Shown piece after piece: positions 39,945 to 48,888 of a DNA stretch of 64,000 bases. The translations under genes and the position numbers were made by a program. Origin of the DNA: Micromonospora gifhornensis (GTDB taxonomy: Bacteria > Actinomycetota > Actinomycetes > Mycobacteriales > Micromonosporaceae); contig NZ_BOPA01000011.1 of assembly GCF_016863515.1 (NCBI RefSeq), positions 124,001-188,000 of the forward strand, written 5' to 3'. A model generated the notes under the pieces. It was not told the DNA's origin and searched no databases. It saw nothing but the letters and a program-made list of their open reading frames with translations. Numbering within the stretch: position 1 is the first letter of the stretch; each line of letters starts with the position of its first letter.

Positions 39945-41018
39945 TCAGGCGCCGGCAAGCCAACTGTGCAGGATGGCCGCGCCCTCGCGGATCTTGCCGA
40001 TCTCCACGTGCTCGTCCGGGTGGTGGGCCAGGTTCGGGTCACCGGGGCCGAAGTTGAGGGCCGGGATGCCCAGCGCCGCGAAGCGGGCCACGTCCGTCCA
40101 GCCCAGCTTGCCGATCGGGGCGGCACCCACCGCCGCCAGGAACTCCCGCGCCGGCGGGGCGTCGAGCCCCGGCAGGGCGCCAGGCGCGCAGTCCGTCACC
40201 GCAAGCTCGTACCCCGCGAGCACCTCGCGCAGGTGCGCCTCGGCCTCGGCCGGCGTACGGTCCGGCGCGAAGCGGTAGTTGACCTCGATCTCGCACCGGT
40301 CCGGCACCACGTTGCCGGCGACCCCACCGTGGATGCGCACCGCGTTCATCCCCTCGCGGTAGTCGCAGCCGTCGATCGTCACCCGTCGGGCCTGGTACTC
40401 GGCGAGCCGGCGCAGCACGTCACCGGCGGCGTGCACGGCGTTGACCCCGTGCCAGGAGCGGGCCGAGTGGGCCCGGACGCCGGTGGTGACCACCGTCGCC
40501 CGCATGGTGCCCTGGCAGCCGGCCTCCACCACCCCGTGAGTCGGCTCCAGCAGCAGCGCGAAATCGGCCTGGAGCCACTCCGGATGTGCCGCGGAGACGA
40601 GGGTGAGCCCGTTGTACCGGGACTCGATCTCCTCCGCCTCGTAGAAGAAGTACGTCACGTCGTGGCGCGGCTCGGCCAGGGTCACCGCGAGGTGCAGGGC
40701 GAAGGCCACCCCGGATTTCATGTCCGAGGTGCCGCAGCCGTACATCAGGTCGCCGCGCATGGTCGACGGGAAGTTGTTGTTCAGCGGAACGGTGTCCAGG
40801 TGCCCGGCCAGCACCACCCGCGAGCCCCGGCCCAGGTCGGTACGGGCCATCACGGTGTTGCCGTGCCGGTACGTGCTCAGGTGCGGTACCGCCCGCAGCA
40901 CCTCCTCCACACAGTCGGCGATGGCCTTCTCGTTGAGGGACACGGACTCGATGTCGACCAGGGCACGGGTCAACGCCACCGGATCGGCGAGGACCTCGGG
41001 GGTGAGCGGGTTCTCCAT
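39945..41018 (-). CDS. dapE: Succinyl-diaminopimelate desuccinylase
   Basis: The 357-residue M20-family amidohydrolase has zinc ligands in AGHLDTVPLN (H, D bridging) and a downstream EAEEIESRYNG with the catalytic base. The metal ligand HHPDEHVEIG is near the C-terminus. It releases succinate from N-succinyl-L,L-diaminopimelate in lysine and cell-wall synthesis. ATG at 41018 has no ribosome binding site but a TACCGT -10 ends 7 nt upstream, pointing to a leaderless mRNA. Divergent from dapD, which acts two steps earlier in the pathway. Confidence 0.93.
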   Translation of the reverse strand: MENPLTPEVLADPVALTRALVDIESVSLNEKAIADCVEEVLRAVPHLSTYRHGNTVMARTDLGRGSRVVLAGHLDTVPLNNNFPSTMRGDLMYGCGTSDMKSGVAFALHLAVTLAEPRHDVTYFFYEAEEIESRYNGLTLVSAAHPEWLQADFALLLEPTHGVVEAGCQGTMRATVVTTGVRAHSARSWHGVNAVHAAGDVLRRLAEYQARRVTIDGCDYREGMNAVRIHGGVAGNVVPDRCEIEVNYRFAPDRTPAEAEAHLREVLAGYELAVTDCAPGALPGLDAPPAREFLAAVGAAPIGKLGWTDVARFAALGIPALNFGPGDPNLAHHPDEHVEIGKIREGAAILHSWLAGA

Positions 41019-41025
41019 GGTCCGC

Positions 41026-41031
41026 ACGGTA
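41026..41031 (-). promoter_or_regulatory. Probable -10 of leaderless dapE transcript
   Basis: TACCGT on the reverse strand ends exactly 7 nt before the ATG of dapE, the same hexamer and spacing as at 11532. No convincing -35. Confidence 0.5.
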
Positions 41032-41101
41032 CCGTCACAACTGGCTACCGCGAGACGCGAGCCCGTGAGCCCGTGAGCAGCTGGCAACGAGAGGTGAGTA
41101 C

Positions 41102-42061
41102 GTGACGTCGACAGAATCCGCGTGGGGCATCGGCCTGGCCACCGTCACCGCCGATGACCAGGTGCTCGACACCTGGTACCCGACCGGCAAGCTGGGCCTG
41201 GGCGAGTTGCCGCTGGTGCCCGGCGAGGACGAGGCCGACGTACTGGATCTGCCGCCGGGAGCGCTCGGCGACCGGGCGCTGCCCGGTCTGCGTACCGTGC
41301 AGGTGGTGACGGTGATCGGCTCGCTGGCCGACCCGATCAAGGACGCGGCCGACGCGTACCTGCGGCTGCACCTGCTCTCCCACCGCCTGGTGCGGCCCAA
41401 CCAGCTCAACCTCGACGGCATCTTCGGCAAGCTGGCAAACGTGGCCTGGACCTCCGCCGGGCCGTGCCCGCCGGAGCGGGTGGACGAGCTGCGCGTCATC
41501 GAGCGGGCCGCCGGCCGTCACCTGGCCGTGTACGGGGTGGACAAGTTCCCCCGGATGACCGACTACGTGGTGCCCTCCGGGGTGCGCATCGCCGACGCCG
41601 ACCGGGTCCGCCTCGGCGCGCACCTGGCCAGCGGCACCACGGTCATGCACGAGGGCTTCGTCAACTTCAACGCCGGCACGCTCGGCACCTCGATGGTCGA
41701 GGGTCGCATCGTGCAGGGTGTGGTGGTCGGCGACGGCTCGGACATCGGTGGCGGCGCCTCCATCATGGGCACCCTCTCCGGTGGTGGCACGGACCGGGTG
41801 AGCATCGGCGAGCGCAGCCTGATCGGGGCGAACGCCGGGATCGGCATCTCGCTCGGCGACGACTGCGTGGTCGAGGCCGGCTGCTACATCACCGCCGCCT
41901 CGAAGATCACCCTGCCGGACGGTCGGGTGGTCAAGGCCCGGGAGCTTTCCGGCGTCGACGGGCTGCTGTTCTGGCGCAACTCGGTGAACGGCGCGCTGGA
42001 GGCCCGCCCGCGTACCGGCCGGGGCATCGAACTCAACGCCGCCCTGCACGCCAACGACTGA
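41102..42061 (+). CDS. dapD: Tetrahydrodipicolinate N-succinyltransferase
   Basis: The 319-residue protein is the actinobacterial form of DapD. It has an N-terminal alpha/beta domain, a left-handed beta-helix from about residue 165 with hexapeptide repeats (VRLGAHLASGTTVMHEGFVN, VVVGDGSDIGGGASIMGTLS), and a C-terminal domain. It transfers succinate from succinyl-CoA to tetrahydrodipicolinate. Start is GTG, with GAGAGGTGAG upstream. Together with dapE (divergent) and dapC (53.4 kb) it covers three steps of the succinylase branch of lysine/DAP synthesis within this window. Confidence 0.95.
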   Translation: MTSTESAWGIGLATVTADDQVLDTWYPTGKLGLGELPLVPGEDEADVLDLPPGALGDRALPGLRTVQVVTVIGSLADPIKDAADAYLRLHLLSHRLVRPNQLNLDGIFGKLANVAWTSAGPCPPERVDELRVIERAAGRHLAVYGVDKFPRMTDYVVPSGVRIADADRVRLGAHLASGTTVMHEGFVNFNAGTLGTSMVEGRIVQGVVVGDGSDIGGGASIMGTLSGGGTDRVSIGERSLIGANAGIGISLGDDCVVEAGCYITAASKITLPDGRVVKARELSGVDGLLFWRNSVNGALEARPRTGRGIELNAALHAND

Positions 42062-42120
42062 GGTGTAAGGAAGGGCCCCTTCCTAACGCCTCGCGTATAG
42101 GAAGGGGCCCCTCTTAACGA
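42062..42120. repeat. REP/MITE-like palindromic intergenic element
   Basis: Two related half-palindromes (GTAAGGAAGGGCCCCTTCC and AGGAAGGGGCCCCTCTTAAC) flank a short centre (TAACGCCTCGCGTAT). The element fills the gap between convergent genes and may also act as terminator. From memory, elements with GGAAGGGGCCC arms are widespread between genes in Micromonospora and Salinispora. Confidence 0.6.
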
Positions 42121-42136
42121 ACGCCTGCCGCTCGGT

Positions 42137-45100
42137 TCACCGCAGGCGGTACGCCTGGATGATCCGCTGGGTCACCGTGCTGCCGGTGCTGTCCTGGGCG
42201 CTGGCCCGCAGCGACACGTGACCGGTGCCCCGCGGGTGCTTCACGACCGCCTGCCAGCCACTGCCGGCCTTGGTCACCTTCGCCTTCTGCCAGGTCTTCC
42301 CACCGTTGTAGGAGACGTCGACGGTCAGCGACGTGGTCCGCCCCTTCGGGGCACCCGCCTGACGTTGCACCTCGATCGGGATGACGAAGGCCCGGTTGGC
42401 CGGTGCGGAGTTCCGCGCGTCCAACGCAGGCGCGAAGCGGACCACGCTGACCGGCAGCCGCGCGTACTTGTCACCCCGGACATGGCCGGACCGGAAGGTC
42501 CACGCCACGCTGACCTCGGTGCTCAGGTCCGTGAAGCTGCGCTTGGCCGACGTCTCCAGCCGGTAGTTCGCCGTACCGGACGGCACCTCGAACTGCCCCC
42601 AGCCGTACTCCTCGCTCTCCCCGACCAGCTTGCCGTTGCGATACAACGCGGTACGCCCGGCGTCCGTCACCGAACCGCCGACGTGACCAGCCGCGTCGTG
42701 GTACAACCCCAGGGCCAACCCGATCACGTCACCCTGCCGGGTCACGCCGTCGTCCGGCCACCGAGGCGCCGGGAGCGAGGGCCCGTACGGTGCACCGTTC
42801 CAGGTCTCCTGGTAGTGCCGACCGGCCCGGTACGCCGTCGGCTCGGACCAGTAGGCGGCCACCAGATCCAGCCACGGCAGGTCCTCGACCGGCGTACCGA
42901 ACGCCAGTTCGCCGAACCAGCGCACCTGCTTGGTGTTGTAGTACTCGACCCGCTGTCCCGGCACGGCGACCCTCGTCACGGCCGCCCAGCCGCCCAGGTC
43001 CGGTTCGAAGACCGGGTAGACAGCTCGCTCGGCCAACGTCCCGGAGTAGCCACCCTGGAACCGGTGGGTGACCTTGGCCAGGTCGCTGTAGCGGTAGTGC
43101 TTGGTCAAACCGTTGGGCAGCCGGCCCGGGAACTGTTCGCCCAGCCCGTAGAAGTACGTGCTGTTCGCCGCCTCCCAGTCGGTGAACTGACTCGACACCG
43201 AACTGACGAAACGGTCCGCCGGCACCGGTCGGCCGAGCTGCCCGATGGCAATACCACTGAAGTCGTCGCCGAGCGCACCGAAGCTGGCTGCGCCGAGGTC
43301 GCCGAGCAGGAAGGTCGCCTCGGCCGCGGCCAGCGCCGACGTCGCCGAACGGTCCGGCACGGTGAGCCGTACGGCGCCCGCCTTGCGTCCGTCGATGGTC
43401 ACCGAGGTGTCCCGCTTCACCTCCAACTCCGGCCCGGCCATCATCGTCACCTGCTCGGTCGCTTCGTCGAACAGGTAACTGACCAGCCCGTACCGGCCCT
43501 TGGGCACCCGGAGCTCCGAGGTACCCGACGGGTCGTACGCGACGTACTCGTCGAAGTTCGCCAGCCCGAGCAGGAAGGTGAAGTGATCGCCTGCCACGGC
43601 ACCGTCGCGACCCAGGTGCCTCAGGGTCACGTCGTAGCTCTCCACCTCCTTGTTGATTGCCAGCGGGGTGGTCACCACCGTGTCGCCGGAGCTGGCGAGC
43701 ACCCGGCCGGTGTAGTGGCCGTCCGGGCTGTCGACGCTGGTGTCGGCCGTGACGGTGGCCGAGGCCGTACCGCCGGCCGGCACCACGACCTGCTGGGTGC
43801 TGAGCGAGAACATGCCGTCCGGGGCCGACTGCCCGCCGGGGCCGGTGGCCTGCACGGTCAGGTCCAGGGTGATCGCCGTACCGCCGGTGTTGCGCCAGCT
43901 CAGTTCCCGGGTGACCGGCTCGTCGTCGTCGTGCGGCCAGATGGTACGACCGAGCGAGACGCTCGCCGGTTCGCTGACCACGTACTGGTTGATCGCCCGC
44001 GCCACGTCGACCCGGCCGGCGCCCTGCTGGTACGCGGTCAGGTCCGGATGCGGCTGGGCCGAGGCCATGAGGATGCCCTTGAGCTGTGCCGCGGTGGCGT
44101 CGCCGCGCTGCTGGGCGAGCAGGGCCGCCGCACCGGCGACGTGCGGCGCGGACATCGAGGTGCCGGAGAGCGTGACGTAGTGCTCCCCGACCGGCTCACC
44201 GAGCTCGGTGCCGGCTCCCCGGGCCGCGACGATGTCCACCCCGGGTGCGGTGATCTCCGGCTTCAGCCCGTCGTCGCCGACGCGCGGGCCCTGGCTGGAG
44301 AAGTAGGCGAGTTCGTCGTCGCGGTCCACCGCGCCGACGGCGAGCGCGGCTTCCGCGCTGGCCGGCGAGCCCACGGAACCGGCCCGGCCGCTGTTGCCTG
44401 CCGAGATCACGAAGAGGGCGCCGGTCTGCTCGGTCAACGTGTTGACCGCCTCCTCCAGCGGGTCGATCGCGGGGCTGTCCGACCCACCCAGGCTCATGTT
44501 GATCACATCTGCCTGCTGGTCGACAGCCGCCCAGTGCATGCCGGCCAGGATGGCCGACTCGGTGCAGCCCCACTCCTCACAGACCTTGCCGTTCAGCAGT
44601 GTCGCGTCCGGGGCCACGCCCCGGTTGCGCCCACCGGAGGCGGCGCCGCTGCCGGCGATGGTCGCCGCGACGTGGGTGCCGTGCCCCACGAGGTCGCCCG
44701 CGTCCGCCTCCTCGGTGAAGTTCTGTGCCTCGGCGACCCGCCCGACCAGGTCCGGGTGGGCGGCGTCGACGCCGGTGTCCAGCACCGCCACGCGGACCCC
44801 CTGGCCGGTGTAACCGGCCTGGTGGGCGGCGGGCGCACCGATCTGCGGCACGCTGTGCTCCAGGGTCAGCTGCCGCCGACCGTCGAGCCAGACCCGCTCG
44901 ACACCCCCCGCACCGTCGTGCCGAGCGGCGGCGCTACCGGCAAGGGCCGCCCAGAATTCACTTGTCCCCCGCTTGTCGGCGGTGGCCGCGACGCCCCCGA
45001 TGGCGGCCAGGTCACGGGTGACGGTCACCCCGTCCGGGGCGGCCGCGCGACGGGCCGCAACCCCTGCCTGGTAGGTCATCAGCAGCGGCAGATGGTCCCG

Positions 45101-45472
45101 GCGGGCGTCGTCGTAGCCGGTGGCGATCAGACCGGCCACGTCGAACAGTCGACGGTCGACCCGACCGTCGCGAATCAGCGGCAGGGCGTCCTGCGGCACC
45201 ACCCAGAGGTGGTCCTGCTGCCGTTGGGTGAGGAAGCGGATGCCGGACCGCCCCTCGGCCGGGCGTACGCTCGCCGCTCCGGACGCGCTGACGGTGACCC
45301 GGTCACCGGTGATCAGCGTGACGGTCGACTGTCCCGGCGCAGCCGGCCGGGCGGTGAGCTGGGCGGACTGCGGTGCGGCTGGCCCCGGCGGGGTGGCTGC
45401 GGCCGCCCCCGGCACCCCGAGCACCAGGGCCAGACTCAGCCCGATGGCGGTCAGTTTGCTCCTTCGTTGCAA
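42137..45472 (-). CDS. Secreted S8 subtilisin-like serine protease, large form
   Basis: The protein has 1111 residues from a TTG start that follows GAGGAGG at 5-nt spacing; no ATG or GTG fits the signal peptide. The signal sequence is LTAIGLSLALVLGVPGAAAA. The catalytic triad is D232 (VAVLDTGVDAAHPD), H267 (GHGTHVAATIAG) and S439 (SGTSMSAPHVAGAAALL), with the oxyanion Asn in VISAGNSG. The N-terminal 210 residues form a pro-region. The last about 600 residues include Ig/beta-sandwich-like domains and end in TQRIIQAYRLR with no anchor, so it is probably released. Substrate unknown. Confidence 0.92.
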   Translation of the reverse strand: MQRRSKLTAIGLSLALVLGVPGAAAATPPGPAAPQSAQLTARPAAPGQSTVTLITGDRVTVSASGAASVRPAEGRSGIRFLTQRQQDHLWVVPQDALPLIRDGRVDRRLFDVAGLIATGYDDARRDHLPLLMTYQAGVAARRAAAPDGVTVTRDLAAIGGVAATADKRGTSEFWAALAGSAAARHDGAGGVERVWLDGRRQLTLEHSVPQIGAPAAHQAGYTGQGVRVAVLDTGVDAAHPDLVGRVAEAQNFTEEADAGDLVGHGTHVAATIAGSGAASGGRNRGVAPDATLLNGKVCEEWGCTESAILAGMHWAAVDQQADVINMSLGGSDSPAIDPLEEAVNTLTEQTGALFVISAGNSGRAGSVGSPASAEAALAVGAVDRDDELAYFSSQGPRVGDDGLKPEITAPGVDIVAARGAGTELGEPVGEHYVTLSGTSMSAPHVAGAAALLAQQRGDATAAQLKGILMASAQPHPDLTAYQQGAGRVDVARAINQYVVSEPASVSLGRTIWPHDDDEPVTRELSWRNTGGTAITLDLTVQATGPGGQSAPDGMFSLSTQQVVVPAGGTASATVTADTSVDSPDGHYTGRVLASSGDTVVTTPLAINKEVESYDVTLRHLGRDGAVAGDHFTFLLGLANFDEYVAYDPSGTSELRVPKGRYGLVSYLFDEATEQVTMMAGPELEVKRDTSVTIDGRKAGAVRLTVPDRSATSALAAAEATFLLGDLGAASFGALGDDFSGIAIGQLGRPVPADRFVSSVSSQFTDWEAANSTYFYGLGEQFPGRLPNGLTKHYRYSDLAKVTHRFQGGYSGTLAERAVYPVFEPDLGGWAAVTRVAVPGQRVEYYNTKQVRWFGELAFGTPVEDLPWLDLVAAYWSEPTAYRAGRHYQETWNGAPYGPSLPAPRWPDDGVTRQGDVIGLALGLYHDAAGHVGGSVTDAGRTALYRNGKLVGESEEYGWGQFEVPSGTANYRLETSAKRSFTDLSTEVSVAWTFRSGHVRGDKYARLPVSVVRFAPALDARNSAPANRAFVIPIEVQRQAGAPKGRTTSLTVDVSYNGGKTWQKAKVTKAGSGWQAVVKHPRGTGHVSLRASAQDSTGSTVTQRIIQAYRLR

Positions 45473-45526
45473 CTGATCCTCCTCTAGAGAACGTCTATCG
45501 ATGTGAGGACATCGATGAAACCAGGG

Positions 45527-45545
45527 TTGCATACCGAGTATGCAA
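45527..45545. promoter_or_regulatory. 19-bp palindromic operator candidate
   Basis: TTGCATACCGAGTATGCAA has 8-bp perfect arms around a 3-bp centre. It sits in the 136-bp gap between divergent subtilisin and acetyltransferase genes and shares CATACCGRGTATG with the site at 39678. Confidence 0.5.
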
Positions 45546-45608
45546 AAGGGAGTCAGAATTTCGACGAAGTTGAGTACGCGGCGCGCACCCGAGCGGCATG
45601 ATCAGCCG

Positions 45609-46166
45609 ATGAGATCCATGAAGGAGCGCATGCTGGCCGGCGAGCCCTACCTCGCCGACGACCCGGAACTCATCGCCGACCACCTGCGCGCCCTGCGCCT
45701 GCTGGAGAAGTTCAACTCCGGCTCCGTCGACCAACGCGAGGCCCGCCTGGCCGTGCTGCGCGAACTGCTCGGCGACCTCGGCGAGGAGACCTGGATCCGC
45801 CCACCGTTCCACTGTGACTACGGCTACAACATCCGGATCGGACCACGCAGCTTCGTCAACTTCCAGGCGGTCTTCCTGGACGTCGCACCGATCACCCTCG
45901 GCGCGGACGTGCAGGTGGGCCCGAACGTGCAACTGCTCACCCCGACCCATCCGGTGGAGCCGGAGCCGCGCCGCGCCAAGTGGGAGGCGGCCCGACCGAT
46001 CACCATCGGCGACAACGCGTGGCTGGGCGGCGGCGCGATCGTCCTCGCTGGAGTGACGGTGGGTGACAACACGGTCATCGGCGCAGGGGCCGTGGTGACC
46101 CGGGATCTGCCGGCCAACGTCGTGGCGGTCGGTAACCCCGCCCGACCGGTACGCCAGATCGGCTGA
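45609..46166 (+). CDS. Maltose/galactoside O-acetyltransferase family (LbH)
   Basis: The 185-residue protein starts with the Maa-type helical domain (MKERMLAGEPYLADDPELIA). The left-handed beta-helix follows: WIRPPFHCDYGYNIRIGPRS, FVNFQAVFLDVAPITLGADV, VQVGPNVQLLTPTHPVEPEP, ITIGDNAWLGGGAIVLAGVT and GAGAVVTRDLPANVVAVGNP. H in THPVEP is the usual catalytic base. It transfers acetyl from acetyl-CoA to a sugar. Start could be 45609 or the ATG 9 nt later; neither has a clear site, and CATGAT upstream may be a -10. Confidence 0.9.
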   Translation: MRSMKERMLAGEPYLADDPELIADHLRALRLLEKFNSGSVDQREARLAVLRELLGDLGEETWIRPPFHCDYGYNIRIGPRSFVNFQAVFLDVAPITLGADVQVGPNVQLLTPTHPVEPEPRRAKWEAARPITIGDNAWLGGGAIVLAGVTVGDNTVIGAGAVVTRDLPANVVAVGNPARPVRQIG

Positions 46167-46269
46167 CCCAGACAACTACTTCTACCTGCACAAATACCGT
46201 CCCGGCGGTGGCACTCGACCCAGAAGTCAAGCACTCTGGGTATTGGAGCTATCACCGGGAGGTGTCACT

Positions 46270-48888
46270 GTGGGCGGCCGGATTCTCGAACTTCGCGTAC
46301 ACGGAGTGTCCAACACGCCTCCCGCCGACACCCTGGGACTGAGCTCGACCCCAGGCGGCGAGGCCGCCGCACCGCAACTCGTCGCCGGTGGCCCGATCAC
46401 CGGCTTCTACCGCTCCGCCACCAGCACGCCGCTCGACCCGATCGCGGTCGAGGCGTACAGCTGGGGGCAGTTGACCTCGGGGGCACGGACGGCACGCGAC
46501 GTCGAGCGAGCACTGTGGACACTGCTGCTGCCCTTCACCCTCGCCAACGTGGCGCTGCACGCCCGACCCGGCATCCCGCCGGACCCCAACACCGAACGGC
46601 TGGCCAGCCGGTCCGGGATCACCGCCTGGCTGATCCGGATGTTCTGCCTCAGCCTGACCTGCACTCCGGTGTTCGCGCTGACCACCGTCGGCGTCGACCT
46701 CATCGCCTGGCAGTGCGTGGACTCGGCCTGCCTGAACCGGCTGCCCGGGCCGTGGGACTTCCTCGCCAACCCCTGGTGGCGGCAGAGCGGCCGGTCGCTC
46801 GCGGCCGGGCTCACCGTCCCGCTCACCCTGATCGCGGTACTCGGCGTCGTCGCCTGGCGGACGTACCAGTACGAGGCGGTGATGCCCGCCGACCCGATGG
46901 ACCCGCCGGTGCACCACACCCCCGGCCCGGTCGACGCCGAGCTGCCGGACGCCCAGCCGGTGCCGGAGCCGCCACCCCCGCCCGCGCCCGCCGGACCACT
47001 CGCCAGTCCGTTACAGGATCCGACCTTCTGGTGGGGTGAGGGACAACTACGCCGGGCCGCCGTCCTGCACCTGTGCACCGGGACCGTGGTCGCGGCAGCC
47101 ATCCCGCTCGGCACGGTCCTGGTGCTCAGCCCGCCGCAGGGAGTTCAGGCGGTGATCGCCTGGACCAGCGTGCTGGTGCTCGTCGCGGTCGTGGTGATCA
47201 CCCTGGTGGCGCTCACCCTGCCCAGCCTGACCCGGCGCGACGGGGCCACCCCGCTCGGCCGGTGGAGCATCGCCGTCATCGTGCTGACCGTGACCGGGTT
47301 GGCCGGCACCGTCCTGGTGCTGATGCTGCCCGACACCGGCGCCCAGCTCGCCGCCCTGCGCCCGCCACCCGGTTGCGCCAACCAGCCCACCCAGCCCGGC
47401 TGCCTGGAGGACCATTCGCTGCCCGGCATCGACCGGATCGCCGCCTGGTTCGTCACCGGTCAACTGCTGCTGCTCATCGCCATCGGCGCGACCTCCCGCT
47501 CCGGCCGCCGCGGTGGCGCCGCCCCCGCCGTCGCCACCGTGCTGCTGGTCGCCGGTGCCGCCTGGAGCCACGGCTGGCTACCCGCCGTCCCGGCGGCACC
47601 ACTGGAGGTCTGGCAGATCGCCCTGCCGCTGCTGCTGCTCGCCGCGACCGGCCTGCTGCTGCCCCGGACCCGGATCGCCGAAGGCAAGCAGCCGCTCGGC
47701 CCGTACACCGACCTGACCTGGCGTGGCCAGGCACCCGCCGTCATCGCCGGCTTCGGCTGGCTGCTCTGCCTGGCCTACTGCGCCGGGCTGCTCTACTGGG
47801 TCACGAACCGGCTCAACGGCGGCAGCGTCCCCAGCGGCGCGGCACCGGTCGCCCCACCGACGCCGGTCACCTGGGGCGGGCTGCTCTTCGGTGCCGCGCT
47901 GCTGATGCTGACCGTGATCGTGATCCGTGCCATCGTGCTGTTCCGCCGGCTGCACCGCACGGAGTACGCCAAGCTGGCGGCCAGCGGGCCGCTCTCCGCC
48001 CACGATCTGCGCCGCGGCCGGGACGTGAGCACCCACCGCGCCCTGCATCGGCTGGTCGGCGAACACGCGCTGGGTCTGATCGGCTGGTACGCCGCCGCGC
48101 TGCTCGTGCTGGCCGTCGTCGGCTGTGTCGCCGTACTCTCCCCCGCCCCGCCGCACCCCGACCCGGCCACCGGCAGTTCCGCTGTGATGATCAAGCTCGT
48201 CGCCGACCTGGGCGACGCGCTGCTCGGCTGGCTGCCGGTGACGATCGCCGCCATGGGTCTGCTGGTCTACCGCAACAACACCGTCCGCCGATCGGTCGGC
48301 GTGGTCTGGGACGTCGGCACCTTCTGGCCCCGCGCCGCGCACCCGCTCGCCCCGCCCAGCTACGCCGAGCGGGCGGTGCCCGAACTGCTCACCCGCACCG
48401 CCGGCCTGCTCGCGCTTGCCGAACACGACCCCCGCCGGGTGGACGGCATCATCCTGTCCGGGCACAGCCAGGGCACGGTGATCTGCACCGCGGTCCTGCT
48501 CCAACTGCCCGAGCGCTGGCGGCGACAGATCTGGTTCTTCTCGTACGGTTGCCAGTTGACCCGCCTCTACGGCCGGATCTTCCCGGCGTACTTCGGACCG
48601 GACCGGTTGCCGGTGCTGACCGAGGCGCTGACCCGCTCGTGCGGTTCGATCGGCTGGACGAACTTCTGGCGGGACACCGACCCGCTCGGCTGGCCGGTCA
48701 GCGCCGGCGAACGCGACGTCCCCGTCACCGACCCGGAGGCGCTGCACCCCAGCGACGGCGAGGTGGCCGACCCGCCGATCCGCAGCCACAGCGGCTATCC
48801 GGAGGCCGCCGAGTTCCAGCGGGAACGCAGTCGGGTGGCCTGGCTGCTCCGCCGGGCCGTACCGTCACCCCGGCGGGGGCTCGGCTAG
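46270..48888 (+). CDS. Polytopic membrane protein with a split alpha/beta-hydrolase domain
   Basis: The 872-residue protein starts at GTG with GGGAGG at 7-nt spacing. The N-terminus (RILELRVHGVSNTPPADTLG) resembles the first strands and HG oxyanion loop of an alpha/beta-hydrolase. About 12-13 membrane helices then fill residues 85-675, with Pro-rich loops. The C-terminal soluble part has a nucleophile elbow GHSQGT (S733), a possible acid in WRDTDPLGW and a possible catalytic His in RSHSGYPEAAEF (H840). The layout suggests a hydrolase fold interrupted by a membrane domain, giving a cytoplasmic lipase/esterase-like enzyme at the membrane. No family name is known to me. Its 3' end overlaps the kinase gene by 24 bp. 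Confidence 0.75.
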   Translation: MGGRILELRVHGVSNTPPADTLGLSSTPGGEAAAPQLVAGGPITGFYRSATSTPLDPIAVEAYSWGQLTSGARTARDVERALWTLLLPFTLANVALHARPGIPPDPNTERLASRSGITAWLIRMFCLSLTCTPVFALTTVGVDLIAWQCVDSACLNRLPGPWDFLANPWWRQSGRSLAAGLTVPLTLIAVLGVVAWRTYQYEAVMPADPMDPPVHHTPGPVDAELPDAQPVPEPPPPPAPAGPLASPLQDPTFWWGEGQLRRAAVLHLCTGTVVAAAIPLGTVLVLSPPQGVQAVIAWTSVLVLVAVVVITLVALTLPSLTRRDGATPLGRWSIAVIVLTVTGLAGTVLVLMLPDTGAQLAALRPPPGCANQPTQPGCLEDHSLPGIDRIAAWFVTGQLLLLIAIGATSRSGRRGGAAPAVATVLLVAGAAWSHGWLPAVPAAPLEVWQIALPLLLLAATGLLLPRTRIAEGKQPLGPYTDLTWRGQAPAVIAGFGWLLCLAYCAGLLYWVTNRLNGGSVPSGAAPVAPPTPVTWGGLLFGAALLMLTVIVIRAIVLFRRLHRTEYAKLAASGPLSAHDLRRGRDVSTHRALHRLVGEHALGLIGWYAAALLVLAVVGCVAVLSPAPPHPDPATGSSAVMIKLVADLGDALLGWLPVTIAAMGLLVYRNNTVRRSVGVVWDVGTFWPRAAHPLAPPSYAERAVPELLTRTAGLLALAEHDPRRVDGIILSGHSQGTVICTAVLLQLPERWRRQIWFFSYGCQLTRLYGRIFPAYFGPDRLPVLTEALTRSCGSIGWTNFWRDTDPLGWPVSAGERDVPVTDPEALHPSDGEVADPPIRSHSGYPEAAEFQRERSRVAWLLRRAVPSPRRGLG

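Noticed and set aside
42218..45487. 1089-codon forward open frame opposite the subtilisin gene
   Set aside because: The reverse strand carries an intact catalytic triad and signal peptide; the forward translation is a shadow.
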